Shown: positions 42,254 to 52,982, numbered from the stretch's first letter. The stretch: DNA of 64,000 nt from Paraescarpia echinospica (GCA_020002185.1 CM034533.1:48644346-48708345), one strand, 5' to 3'. Numbers and translations are program-made. The notes: generated by a model from the letters alone, not told the origin.

Positions 42254-42390
42254 ATGGCGTACGTGTCTAGGCCGCAACACGTTACCGCGCGCAAAACAGC
42301 GGCGCAACAACTGCGCAATTCATTTCTCACTATGGAGCCGACCGATCAAGTTGGCAATTATGCGGCCAATTCTCAACAAGCACAAACCAG
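42254..42390 (+). CDS. Spliced accessory gene, exon 1
   Basis: ATG at 42254, ending ACCAG before GTACGTTTTG (phase 2). It encodes MAYVSRPQHVTARKTAAQQL, RNSFLTMEPTDQVGNYAANS and QQAQT. Core Polinton genes are intronless, so a spliced gene here is notable. Not recognised. Confidence 0.5.
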
Positions 42391-42477
42391 GTACGTTTTG
42401 TTAACTGAACTAACACTGACTTTCCTCACTCACATTACTGCTTTCTTTTATAACGTTCACTAACTATTTTTTTACAG

Positions 42478-42615
42478 CGAGCTACCTCCCCAAAACGCAG
42501 GAATTGGGACTCCCCAAGTCGCCGTGAATACGCCTCCCCAAGCCGCCGGGAATAGTGCTGTTCCGCCGCCACCATCTATGCGTCTACCTCCACCCCAACA
42601 CCGCCCCGGCGAAAG
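42478..42615 (+). CDS. Spliced accessory gene, exon 2
   Basis: From TTTTTTTACAG to GAAAG before GTACGTTTAA, again phase 2, with the donor matching that of exon 1 over GTACGTTT. It encodes a Pro/Gln/Asn-rich segment (ELPPQNAGIGTPQVAVNTPP and on to PPPPSMRLPPPQHRPGER). The frame joins cleanly to exon 1. Confidence 0.5.
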
Positions 42616-42670
42616 GTACGTTTAACGATACTAACTAAATAGCGCTTTTTTAATTTAGCTTTATTTGCAG

Positions 42671-43676
42671 ACGCCTATTACGGACTTTCGATAAAGCCTA
42701 TAGCTGCTTTTCCGTGCGCCCCACTATTTACAAACGCCCCGCTACAGACTTAATGCTTTTTTTTACAGGCCCCCACCTAAAAAGAGACGCGCCGTTACTT
42801 TAATACTTTTTTCATACTTGCAGACGAAACATCGCCGGCTTCGATACACTGCATATAGGGCGCGGGCAAACCCTTGCGAGGCCCTCGCACCGAAACGGCT
42901 TCATTAATAGATCTAGAATAAATTTGAGCCCAGGCGATCTGATTATGATTGATCGAAGGCCGCGCGCCGATAGGCCTGGGGCCACATTGTACCTTGGACG
43001 TCGCCGACCACATCACACCCCTTAACACTTTTTCCTTCTCCACAGATATCGTCTATTGATCGTGGCGCCCGAACTAGTCAATCGGCTCCTTATGGGACAA
43101 ACCCTCGCCAACCACACTCATCGGAATGGCCACCCGGCAGGGCGAGGCCCGCGCGCCAGTAGTCGCCACCCCGACGCTAATTGAACTTTTCCTCCCCCCC
43201 ACAGCAGACACATCTTCGTGATCGACCCTGGCCTAACGCATCGATGATACGCCATCGGACGGGGGGTTACAGTTCACTTCGTCGGACCTGACCCTCACAC
43301 AATCAGCTTCACCTCGTCACGACGCCACCACCGGCCCCTCTTAGCCGTCGAGCCGCGACGACAACAAGAACAACAACAACAATACGACAGCGACGAACAA
43401 CAACAAGACGACACAGAAGAAAACTTCGACGACGGCTACAGTGGCACCCCCGATTTACAATTTCTAGCTGCAGACAACCCCCTACCAGAAGAGACTTTCA
43501 CACAACCATTCTCATTTGCTGACATCTTTCCACGTCCTCAAATTCTCCTCCCCTCATTTGCGCCACCCATCCCAGCACATCTTTCCGTTCATTTAAGTTT
43601 TCCTCCACAGCCCCCAGGCCGCCACGGCTTTGGTCCACCCCCACCCGACCCCCATGACCCCTTTCCGTCTTCATAA
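42671..43676 (+). CDS. Spliced accessory gene, 3' exon region (splicing unresolved)
   Basis: After exon 2, good acceptors at 42670, 42768, 42823, 43045 and 43204/43207 all continue in the phase left by exon 2. Four of the resulting segments begin alike: RRLLRTFD, RRNIAGFDTLHIGRGQTLA, RYRLLIVAPELV and RHIFVIDPG. The second and third share GQTLA and HRNG with synonymous codon differences. The first three end in stops. The last has TGA at 43245-43247, then the frame stays open for 142 codons (Gln-rich QQEQQQQYDSDEQQQDD, then Pro-rich) to TAA at 43674-43676. AATAAA follows at 43675 and 43695. These may be alternative 3' exons or decayed repeats. Confidence 0.4.
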
Positions 43677-43865
43677 TAAATTCATCTGTATACCAATAAA
43701 ATTTATTTCTCACCGTTTATTGCTGTTTCTGTGTTTCCTTTCGAATTCCAACTCACACACGAATAATGGCTATATTTCCACCTACACATTTGACCCACTC
43801 CACCAGCATTCCAAATCACACACGAATAATGCCTATATTTCCACCTATTCGTCGTTGCAACACCA
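43677..43865. other. 3' flank of the spliced gene
   Basis: Contains the poly(A) signals and two copies of an ATTCCAA..CACACACGAATAAT block. No gene. Confidence 0.5.
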
Positions 43866-44340
43866 AACACCAGCGATCGCCAAAGCCACAAGCTTAATAC
43901 ACGCGCACAGGCCATTCTGACAGCTCCGGCCTCCAGCTGCTATAACGATATTGCGCCGCCGATGCACGCGTATCAGTTGTTACCAACTGTGTTTCCTTCC
44001 GTATTCCACCAGCATTCCAACTCACACACGAATAATCCAGCGATCGCCCAAGCCACAAGCTTAATACACGCGCACAGGCCAATCTGACAGCTCCGACCTC
44101 CAGCTGCTATAACGATATTGCACCGCCGATGCACGCGTATCAGCTGTTACCAACTGACACACGAATAATACCTATATTTCCACCTATTCGTCGTTGCAAC
44201 ACCAAACACCAGCGATCGCCAAAGCCACAAGCTTAATACAAGCGCACTGACAGCGCCGGCCTCCATCCGCTATAACGATACTGCACCGCCGATGCACGCG
44301 CATCAGCTGTTACCAAAAATCAGCTGTACCGCAGCCAGCA
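43866..44340. repeat. Three direct repeats of about 170 bp near the right TIR
   Basis: Units start at the ACCAGCGATCGCCAAAGCC block at about 43869, 44034 and 44209 and continue through ACAAGCTTAATAC, CTGACAGC, TATAACGATA and CCGCCGATGCACGCG. The three units differ by small indels and substitutions. No ORF is supported. Confidence 0.8.
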
Positions 44341-44756
44341 CTGACAGCCACAACCTTAATACAAGCGCGCCTATGCGACACGAAAAACATTGATCCGGCC
44401 TTCCGTCAAACAATGCACATAAACTCCTATAGCCTGACATACGAAACCCCCATTCGCCAGTGAGTCGTGAAAACCAGGCCACTCAATTGCCCTCCTGATC
44501 TCCAGCGCGCCGGGCGTAATCTAAACCGGTCGACTAACCTCGATGATCCCCACCCCCACCACCGCACCGGGCTAGAAGCTTCTAGAAGGTTCTAGAACCT
44601 TCTAGAACCTTCCCGCGCGTCATTATATTAACCTCGCTGATCCCCAGGGACGTCACTTCACTCTAAAATATTTCCCACCTCCCCCGTGCACCTATTTAAT
44701 ACTAATTGGTCGCTATTTACTATTTTTAGTCATTGCTAACGTTCTCCTCCACTAAT
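44341..44756. other. Non-coding right-end region containing a heat-shock element
   Basis: No gene is seen. It holds the heat-shock element at 44575-44612, flanked by two copies of TAACCTCG(A/C)TGATCCCCA (about 44536 and 44630). Confidence 0.5.
44575..44612. promoter_or_regulatory. Perfect eight-unit heat-shock element
   Basis: Eight alternating GAA and TTC triplets, each separated by two bases, start at 44575, 44580, 44585, 44590, 44595, 44600, 44605 and 44610. This is the nGAAnnTTCn arrangement bound by HSF trimers; three units suffice in known promoters. No gene start is evident immediately on either side within the element. Confidence 0.7.
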
Positions 44757-45150
44757 TGCGCTACTCATTTGTTACTAATTAGTACTTAATTAATTACTAT
44801 AATTGTACTTAATTAATTACCCTAGTTTTTTACCTAATTAGTACCTGATTAGTCACTAGAGGTCGACAATCACCCTATCTATTTCCTTATTAGTGCCTCA
44901 TTAGTTAGTAGATGGCGACACCCTCTTTCTCATGACCCCCATCAATCACTTTGACGTTTACTCTCATCTCTAGTGCTAAAAAACGTCGGAATTCTACTTT
45001 TAAAAAACTCAAAAGCCTTTGATCTTAGGTCACTTCCGTTGATCGCGGCGCCTGAATCACTACTAATGTACCCTCAAAACACTACTGTTAAGTTCAAAAC
45101 ACTACCTCTACGTACATTCAAAACACTACCCAATTCCAAAACACTACCGT
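44757..45150 (-). repeat. Right terminal inverted repeat of the Polinton
   Basis: Inverted copy of the left repeat from GCGCTACTCATTTGTTACTA to TTGATCGCGGCGCCTGAATC, then a tip with four copies of CAAAACACTAC. A duplicated ACTTAATTAATTAC makes it slightly longer than the left copy. Confidence 0.8.
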
Positions 45151-46126
45151 CAGTAGGGCTATATCTTACCAACCAATTACATTAGTCACCTTTGGGAATC
45201 ATCCTATACATTAGGGTCATATGTATATATATCACATAATCATTATAACAAATCAGACGATGAAATACACAGTTAGTGTGAAATATCTTTATTAATTAAG
45301 TTAAGGTTATTATTATTACCTATGGTTGGGGTTATGGTAATCACTGGAATCAATTAGACGACGGGAATAAATCGTTAGTGTGAAATATAATTATTTATTA
45401 TGTGGGTTAAAGTTATTATTATCAGTTATGATTGGAGTTAGTTATGATTTGGGTTAGGGTAATAGCTGGAACCAATCAGATGACGGGATTAAATAGCTAG
45501 TGTGAAATGTCATTATTATTTAATGTTAAGGTTATTATTATAATTAGTTGTGGTTGGAATCAGCTATCAGTTGGGGTTGGTAATAACTAGGTTTGTTTAT
45601 GGTTTGTTTAAGCTCCCAACCATTACACTGACGACCGCCCTGTATGCCTGTACTTGTATCTCTTTAATTTTACTAACCTATATCTATCCAGCCAGTATAA
45701 TATTACACTAACATCATTATATCATTAAGCCTACAAAGTTGCAGTGATGTACTTGGGATCTCTGGGGGAACAAAGCCATACATGAACCTCAAATCTCCAC
45801 AGCTAGTTTCCTTCGTCCAAACCCCACAATATTTTGAATATGCACATATATGGATATTTCCCCCAGACGTTCCCACGCCGACCATAAAGCAATCTAAACT
45901 ACAATGACACTGCTCGCACTCTTGCACTCCGTGAACATATCGATGACCCGACGAGGCTTATTACTAACACCAGTCTGGTGTCAATGGCTTTGTTTTTAAA
46001 CTTAACGTAACCCTTATTGCCAACATACCCTACCCCATGTAAATATCTCACGGCCTCCCACCAAGCGATACGTACTTTTTAGATGGCCCCAAACACATAG
46101 AAATTGTAAAACGAGAAAATATGTAG
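45151..46126. repeat. AT-rich flank with about three diverged 115-bp repeats
   Basis: Between about 45235 and 45600 a block with AATCAGACGA, TAGTGTGAAATAT and GTTATTATTAT recurs about three times. Beyond that no supported gene is seen. The 74-residue ORF at 45703-45927 (-) has several Cys but no recognisable family. Confidence 0.45.
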
Positions 46127-46280
46127 GGGTAGTGTTTTGAACTTAACAGTAGTGTTTTGAGGGTACGTTCACAACACTACGATAGTGTTTTGAAAGTACG
46201 CTCAAAACACTTCGGTAGTGTTTTGAGGGTACGCTCAAAACACTACCGTAGTGTTTCCGAGGGGTAGTGTTTTCAACTTA
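46127..46280. repeat. Array of AGTGTTTTGA/TCAAAACACT palindromes
   Basis: Several copies of AGTGTTTTGA and TCAAAACACT face each other across GGGTACG or AAGTACG spacers and are joined by ACCGT, TCGGT or ACGAT. The same units make up the Polinton tips at 27453-27540 and 45070-45150. It may be the remnant of another copy's end. Confidence 0.7.
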
Positions 46281-46914
46281 CTACACCGGCACTTTTTCAA
46301 AGTTACCGGCCCGACGAAATATTTAACGGTCTCGGGCCTCCGGGTCGGCAGTAATTTCGAACACTGCCGGTAACGTATCGGGTCGCTGGTTTAACATTTA
46401 GAATTAATAGTAGGCCTAATTTAAACATTTTTGTACACTTCTATACCGATACGTTCTTTCAGTAGAACAACCAGAAACGTAATTGGTTTTTACAAAACAC
46501 TTCAAAGTTCTCCTATAGCGTTATACTAATTGTAGGCAAAAACCTACTCGTCTATACGTCGAACCACGTCTGCTGCGAGATTCTCTCTTAGCGTGCGAGA
46601 TCACGCGGCCGGACGACTATCGGCTCAGCAACACTATAAGATTTATAATTACTGCCAATTGCTTAACTCGATTAACGGTTAGAGGCACTGGCCGGGTGTT
46701 CTGAATAAACGTTAGTCCTAAACATAGTCACTGTACGCATTAACATGGGGCGGCCATTGATTTTTATGTGCGTGGCGCCGTCTGGCGTCGATGGATTAAC
46801 CGCGTTCCCAATGAATCAGGGAGGTGAACTGATGACTAATGGAGTTTAATAGCAACAACGATCAATGTAATTATCAACACCGCCGAAAAAGTGTCAGGCG
46901 CCGGGACACTGCCA
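46281..46914. other. No gene seen
   Basis: Unique sequence, possibly the upstream region of the candidate first exon at 46915. Confidence 0.3.
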
Positions 46915-47000
46915 ATGAATCAAATCAGATGGCTGTTGTCAGTGTTGACAGTGACAGTGTTGTTGACACTGTCAGTCGATGTTGTTCTGGTGAGCACATG
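46915..47000 (+). CDS. Candidate first exon encoding a signal peptide
   Basis: An ATG at 46915 opens MNQIRWLLSVLTVTVLLTLS then VDVVLVST, a textbook signal peptide with a short polar start and a hydrophobic core. It ends directly at a strong donor (ACATG before GTAAGTAC), in phase 2. No following exon was found. The downstream galactosidase duplicate at 62935 onward lacks a known first exon, so a link is conceivable but unproven. Confidence 0.4.
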
Positions 47001-47685
47001 GTAAGTACGCGTATTTAATTAATGTTGGCAGTTCCACCGTGTATATATATATATATATATATTGATTTGTATGTAATTTAGTCTAATCTTCGCTATTATA
47101 CCACCTATTTTCTATTACATATTAAAAATTGTTATATTTTGGTAGGTACATGTAGTAAACAATGTAAATATCATGGTAGAACGTTGGGATATTTGCTTTT
47201 AAATGTCAACTTTTTTATTTATATAGATATTTAAATACTGTTTTCAGGGTTTTCAAACCCATTGATTGACTAAAGTAATAAATTTACAACATTTAATAAT
47301 TTTAGTACTAATTATAACCAAATTAATGCAATTAATTAGTTAATTTTAGTAATGTAGCAAGCAAACTCAACAGACCAACTCATTCCAATTAAAGGCCATA
47401 ATGCCCATGATTATGAAGATATACGTATTGTGCAATGTGTTAATTTGTTATTATTTTTTATTAATATTTAATTGTTAATACCATTAATAATGATAATAAA
47501 TATACATTAACAAATAATTTAATAATTTAATTGATATGTCAATATTGGCTAATTAGTGCGCAGTAAAAGGCCATAATGTCCATGATTATGAAGATATTTG
47601 TATAATTTATGAAAGCAGTAAACCACATTAATTATGGTAATAAATATACATTAACCAGTCATTTCACATTAACAATAACTTATAC
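47001..47685. repeat. AT-rich sequence with dispersed 3-copy repeat
   Basis: A block reading AAAGGC(C/T)..AATG(C/T)CCAT..ATTATGAAGA occurs at about 47391, 47567 and 47814, followed in the last two by AATAAATATACATTA. A TA microsatellite lies at 47042-47062. No gene. Confidence 0.55.
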
Positions 47686-47808
47686 AAATGTAGCGGTCAA
47701 TCGTTAGCGTGCTAATGTTAGCCATTGTTAACTTATTAATTAACAATAACTTAATTAATAAGTTAATAATGGCTAATATTAGCACGCTAACGACTGACCG
47801 CTACATTT
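47686..47808. mobile_element. Snap-back palindrome with arms of about 57 bp
   Basis: AAATGTAGCGGTCAATCGTT and on to ATTAATTA is mirrored, with only a few mismatches, by TAATTAATAAGTTAATAATG and on to CCGCTACATTT, with a loop of under 10 bases. A MITE-like or foldback origin is likely. Confidence 0.8.
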
Positions 47809-49196
47809 CGATAAAAGGCTGGAATGTCCATAATTATGAAGACAGTTATATAATTTATGCAATGTTTACAACCACATTAAACATTATAATAAATATACAT
47901 TAGCCATTCATATAGCATTAACAATAACGTTATTAATAAGTAAATATTGGCTACATAGAATACAAATTCAACTGATCAATGCATGACAATGAAATACAAT
48001 ATTCACACTCCTAGTTCACAGTGTCTATGTGCAACTGTGTCATGACAGGTTGGGTGAATACTGCAGGCTCCGTACAAACAAATAATCAATTGTCACTGCT
48101 TCATAATGCAATGTTCTGCATATTAACATGAACTTGATAAAGTAATGTTTTTTAATTGTTCACAGTATTCCGTCTCTGAATCCAAATGCACCAAATGCAA
48201 GACTGTTTTCTGTGTTACTCCCCATGGCCCATGGGAGGCAAGCCACGAGGATGTCTGCTCTGCTCATAATACAGTCTTTTTGTAATACTGGAAGTTAATT
48301 GTCTCATAATTGAATGCCAGTAGGCTGCAACATCTGTGCAGCAAGGTGCAGAGTTCAGTATCTTGTAAAATAACGTTGTGTTCTTCAACATGATGTATAT
48401 ACGTAATGTTCGTGTCATGTTGAGTGGACACTGTTGAATGTAGACATCAGGTATATAATCAGCCAGATTAAATGTGTACGTATGCAGGCAAGTGATGGGT
48501 GTCATACTCAGACGACGCTGTGGCTTGGTACCTTCACAGTTAACCGTTGGACACAGATCAGCGTAAGATCAGTGTCACTGCATGTAATTGCGAACAATAT
48601 CTGAAATAAAAGGCCATCGACGGCATCGTGCATCATATAATGATAACTGTTTTGATTCTACATGCAAATCTTGTGAAATAATTTTCATATCACTGCCTCT
48701 GTTACTCAAGAGAGCAGTGTGACATTCTATAATGCATTATGTCACACATAAATTCATAATAATTGTGATACTTGAGAGGTATAACTGGTGTTTAATGTAT
48801 TGCGTTTTGTCACACAATAAAACGAATGATGCTACAACTGATCAAGGCATTTATGGTTTATATTATTACATTTACAACATGCTCTATATATATATATTAA
48901 ATATGCTATTACATCAATAGAACATGATACATGTCAGACAACGAATACTTTTTTACTATTTATAAACAAATAGCCTCACAGACCTCTCAGAAATGGTTTA
49001 TTAACTAATACTAATATGGCAGCAGAATACACCACAGCGATGTAAACAAACGCACAAATGTATTGTTTTTTGGACTGAATTGTACGTAACTATATGGTTG
49101 TAATCGCCACAGGAAAGTTATCTAACTGTCTGTTAATATTTACACATGCAATGTGTTCCACCTAGTATTCTAACCGCATAGTGAAGAGTTTTGAAC
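47809..49196. other. No gene seen
   Basis: AT-rich sequence. The 96-residue ORF at 48215-48505 (-) shows no family signature. 48950-49195 has a diverged direct repeat at 49410-49600. Confidence 0.35.
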
Positions 49197-49619
49197 ATAT
49201 ACCGGACCACTCGGTTTCTGCCCTATCTAAGTTTCTGCCTCATTACGATTATATAGCTGGATCTCATATTAAATACATCGTTAGTCAGATATATCGGACA
49301 CAGTGAGCCAAGGATGTATACAAACTTGCAACAACGTTATTTGTCTCAAATTAAAACGAGGCAAACAAGTCTTTGACAGGTATTTTGATAGCGAACGCAG
49401 ACCACGTGATTACATTGCAGCATATCGGTGACGGTGATGTAAACAACCGTAATATTTAAATTTATCGGGCGAAATTGTAAGCAACTATTCACCCTAATCA
49501 CCAAAGGAAAGTTAATGAACAGCACGTGGCGTTTATACAGTGAATGCATTGCGATTTGTCGCACAGTGTCTGATGATTTTGAACACGATGAGGCAGAAAC
49601 CGAGTGGTCCAGTATATAA
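49197..49619. mobile_element. MITE-like element, about 420 bp
   Basis: ACCGGACCACTCGGTTTCTG at the left (about 49200) and CAGAAACCGAGTGGTCCAGT at the right (about 49593) form an inverted repeat of about 25 bp, extended by CTCAT/ATGAG. The interior has no coding capacity. Confidence 0.6.
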
Positions 49620-50111
49620 TATACAATACATATTAATTTGTTTGCAAATATTTTATTTTGCAAAAAAGTTTTTTCTTGTAATAATTGCTAGTTTTATTAT
49701 ATACAGTGATAGGTGAATTTTATAAAAAAAATTGTAGCGCATAGGTGTGCTTGTCATTTAGGTACTGAATGATTCAACAGTTTTAACATCAATAATGTCA
49801 GCAGTATGAAAGACTGTCTAAATGTCTTAATAAATAGTTTAATGGATTTCACCCTGATCCATTCAGTTTATACTCCTAAACTGGTGTATTTAGGTGGGCA
49901 TTGGGCCATGGATGCTCCCCTTTCAGAAATATGTTGTTTTTAATTATTGTTAGCTAATTGTGAAACCATATAACACCATTATATAGTGAATTTAGTATGG
50001 ATTATTCCTGTTGTTAATATTTTACTTGTTAACAATGTTAAAGCTTTAATTAAGTGGATTAATACAAAATAGCTGTACATATCAAATACTTTATATCCAC
50101 AACTGTCTATT
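49620..50111. other. No gene seen
   Basis: AT-rich intergenic sequence. Confidence 0.35.
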
Positions 50112-50262
50112 GCCAGGTACTCATTCATACAGCTGAGTGAACTGGAGCAACATAGAGTGAACATACTTGTCCAAGGTTTGACACTGCAGCACATGATTCA
50201 AACCTGGGTTCTCTCGGTCGAGAGTCTGAAGCTCTAGCTACTGCTCCACTGCGCTCTGCTCC
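50112..50262 (-). mobile_element. tRNA-derived SINE, copy 2
   Basis: On the minus strand it begins GGAGCAGAGCGCAGTGGAGC and has AGTAGCTA and AGGTTTGAATCATGTGC (A- and B-box-like). It continues through TTCACTCAGCTGTATGA and GAGTACCTGGCAA, matching copy 1 at 9844-9995. Confidence 0.75.
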
Positions 50263-51662
50263 ATCAAAGCCTTTGTATGGAATATTGTTTGGCAGATTAT
50301 TTTATCTATTGGTAAAACATAATCATGTTGATTTGTTTGGCAATTTATAATGTATGTGTTATATTATAAGGTGGACTGCATTGGTTTTAAAAGATGAATT
50401 GATGGATGTTTGGAGAAGTTATGAATTAACTCTCCACATGTCTCATTATATTTTGCAAAATGTTAGTCGGCTCTAAAAAGAAATGTGTGTTGTTCTTGTT
50501 TCTTCCGATAGCTACAGTCAACTGTGTCCATGTGGCTGGTCAAACTAAATAAACCCTCCAGATGTCCAAGAAGGCTTCTTTCCGGATTTGACATCTTGCC
50601 GTGTCGCACTCTCACTTGTTTCGATACTTTGCCTTCATCCACTTGAAGTGCAAACGTTATATGTTGTTATATTCGCAGCTTTATATCATGGTACGGAAGT
50701 GCTATCGAACTTCAGAATTAGACTACAGCCAAATCAGGCCCATAATGTTTTGTGGGTGCATTATTTTATAGACCTGCATTTAAAGGCTCCCACAAACCTT
50801 ATACTGCACCTCTCTTGAGACATTACTGTAACCCCCATTTAGATCTCAAGTGGAACTGTTTTCCCTTGAGTGAAACGTTTTCCTACCCTGAATGTGTATT
50901 GCCACGCCACATTATACTGATTGATTTCACCCGTTTTTAGTACTTTGGGCCAAAGGTCCAATGGACTTATGCCATTACTCCACGTCCACCGTGTGCCATT
51001 AGCTGCCATATCTCAGAAACCGTTCAGCAACTTTTTATCTAATTTTGTATAGACATATCTTCGGGTACTGCAACTATGCACAAGAAATCTGTATTTTATT
51101 GAATCATTCTAAGGGCCCCCAAAGATCCCCGAAACTGGTAAATTTTCACATTTAGCCTATTTTTTTCAAAAACTGGTCTATTTATAACTGAATAGGCCCT
51201 ATCTCTGATATTGAGGTGGCTGCATGAGCAACCTGGCCCTGAATTTAGTTCGGTGTGTGGTGAATGAGCCACTGGCTGGAGTGGTCTCTTGATCATGGCC
51301 ACAGTTTGTAAATGAACAATGAGACTTTTAAGAGCACTGTTAAACACTCCCTTTTATTCAACATTCTATCTGCTGTTATGACTTTTAGACTTGGCATTAA
51401 GCTTTTATTAGTTATATCGTTTGTTTATATGACACAACAATACAGATATTTAAAAATAACTTTTTTATATTGTATTTTTATTTTATACTTAATTACTTTT
51501 TTGATGTGTTACTATTTTACATGTAAAACGTCTTGAATAGTTTCTAACTAGACTTGGCGCTATGTAAGTATATTTATTTATTTGTACACAGATCTCTCTT
51601 TACACACTCTGTATTCTTATGTCACGTCAAGAGTTAATTGTGTAATGTTGTATTCCCTGTAG
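50263..51662. other. No gene seen before the helicase exons
   Basis: AT-rich sequence. Earlier helicase exons (N-terminal region) would be expected here or before, but none could be identified. Confidence 0.35.
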
Positions 51663-51737
51663 CAACTCATGAGCCACATCATCTCCAACCAGGTGATTGT
51701 CATCAACGAAGAGACAGGGTGCGGCAAGACCACGCAA
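51663..51737 (+). pseudogene. DHX36: DHX36-like DEAH helicase, Walker A exon
   Basis: The exon lies between CCTGTAG and GTCAGT, in phase 0. It encodes QLMSHIISNQVIVINEETGC and GKTTQ. Motif I of DEAH helicases is GETGCGKT; here the first Gly is Glu (NEETGCGKTT), an unusual change at the nucleotide-binding loop. DHX36 unwinds G-quadruplex DNA and RNA. With four further exons showing lesions, I treat the locus as probably decayed. Confidence 0.65.
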
Positions 51738-51799
51738 GTCAGTGTCATTGCGTCATGTCAGTCAGATGAGCGTCATATTGACACCGGAAGCAGATGAGT

Positions 51800-52195
51800 T
51801 GAATAGTGTCAAGTCATGTGTGTTACTGGTGTCACATTGGTATTATGCTGGTGTCACACTGACCTCACACTGGTTTTTACACTGGTGTCACACTGGCGTG
51901 ATGCTGGTGTCAATCTGGTGTCATACCGTTGGCACACTGATGTCACATTAGTGTTGCACTGGTGTCACATTGGTATCGCACTGACCTCACACTGGTTTTA
52001 CGCTGGTTTCACATTGGCGTCATGCTGGTGTCATTCTGGTGTCATACCGTTGGCACACTGATGTCACATTAGTGTTGCATTGGTGTCGCACTGGTGTCGC
52101 ACTTTTGTCACATTGGTGTTGCACTGGTGTCACGTTGGCATTGCATTAGTGTCACACTGATGTCACTCTGGTGTAACATTGGTGTCGCATTATAT
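51800..52195. repeat. Minisatellite (CTGGTGTCACATTGGT-like, 15-16 bp)
   Basis: About 25 imperfect copies in the intron after the Walker A exon, starting some 60 bp downstream of the donor. The intron start (GTCAGTGTCATTGCG) resembles the unit weakly. Confidence 0.85.
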
Positions 52196-52389
52196 TTCTC
52201 TGCTAAATAATTAAAATTAATTTGACGTGATTACCTGTAGTTAACATTTCAAGAAAGAAATAAACTTTTTTAAAGAATTGTAATTAAATATCTTTGAGCA
52301 TTATTTCTATGAAGACATTACAATATGCAATGTTGTGCTTCATGACTCTCATCTAAAAGTGATCACAGCAGATTGCTCTCGTCTGCCAG

Positions 52390-52485
52390 GTAACTCGGTT
52401 CATCCTAGAAGACTATGTTGCCTGCGGCGATGGTTCTCTGTGTCGCATCGTGTGCACTCAACCACGACAGATCAGTGCCATTGCT
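52390..52485 (+). pseudogene. DHX36: DHX36-like helicase, motif Ia exon
   Basis: Between CTGCCAG and GTACGC, phase 0. It encodes VTRFILEDYVACGDGSLCRI and VCTQPRQISAIA. TQPR.ISA is motif Ia; the usual second Arg is Gln. The exon itself has no stop. Confidence 0.7.
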
Positions 52486-52728
52486 GTACGCAATAGTTGA
52501 AAGTTGAAACAATCTAAAACGAACAAGTTTCTTTTAGCACCACAAGAGCCTATTATCTTGTCTTACTAAAAACTACTAACTGTTAGTCAAATGTAGTAAA
52601 TCTCTGTTTTGGTGTTTGTAAACAGTAACTATTTGCATATAAAATGAAGAAATTAGCAAACTAGACATAACCTGTAGGCCATCATTTATGTGCATCTTGC
52701 AGTTGTAGTTTTGTAGTTCTGCCTGTAG

Positions 52729-52802
52729 GTGGCCGTGCGAGTGGCAGAGGAGCGAGGCAAGCTCTGTGGAGAGAGTGTTGGAAACCAGATCAGACTAGAG
52801 TC
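52729..52802 (+). pseudogene. DHX36: DHX36-like helicase, GYQIRLES exon
   Basis: Between CCTGTAG and GTAAGT, ending in phase 2. It encodes VAVRVAEERGKLCGESVGNQ and IRLES, corresponding to the AERVAAERAE..GYQIRLQS segment of DHX36. No stop. Confidence 0.7.
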
Positions 52803-52947
52803 GTAAGTTGTGGCAGACATTAGTGCCTCAAGTCTCTCAGTCCACCAACTTATTTCAACGGAACTAAATGTGGCTGTGTTTGTAATCGTCATTGTTTTTT
52901 CTCTCTGTCTGTCTCACTCTCTCTGTCTCTCACACACACCCACACAT

Positions 52948-52982
<35 letters not shown>

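Larger units (their letters stand above)
27453..45150. mobile_element. Maverick/Polinton (adintovirus-like) element, about 17.7 kb
   Basis: The terminal inverted repeats enclose a GC-rich block with the full Polinton/adintovirus gene set: packaging ATPase, rve integrase with chromodomain, penton-like and hexon-like capsid proteins, adenain-like protease and protein-primed PolB. It also has several small conserved virion-type proteins and an accessory block. The left half is read rightward, PolB and two accessory genes leftward, and one spliced accessory gene rightward. Most frames are intact. Integrase, hexon and protease each have one nonsense codon. It is inserted between the galactosidase gene and the DHX36-like gene. 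Confidence 0.93.
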
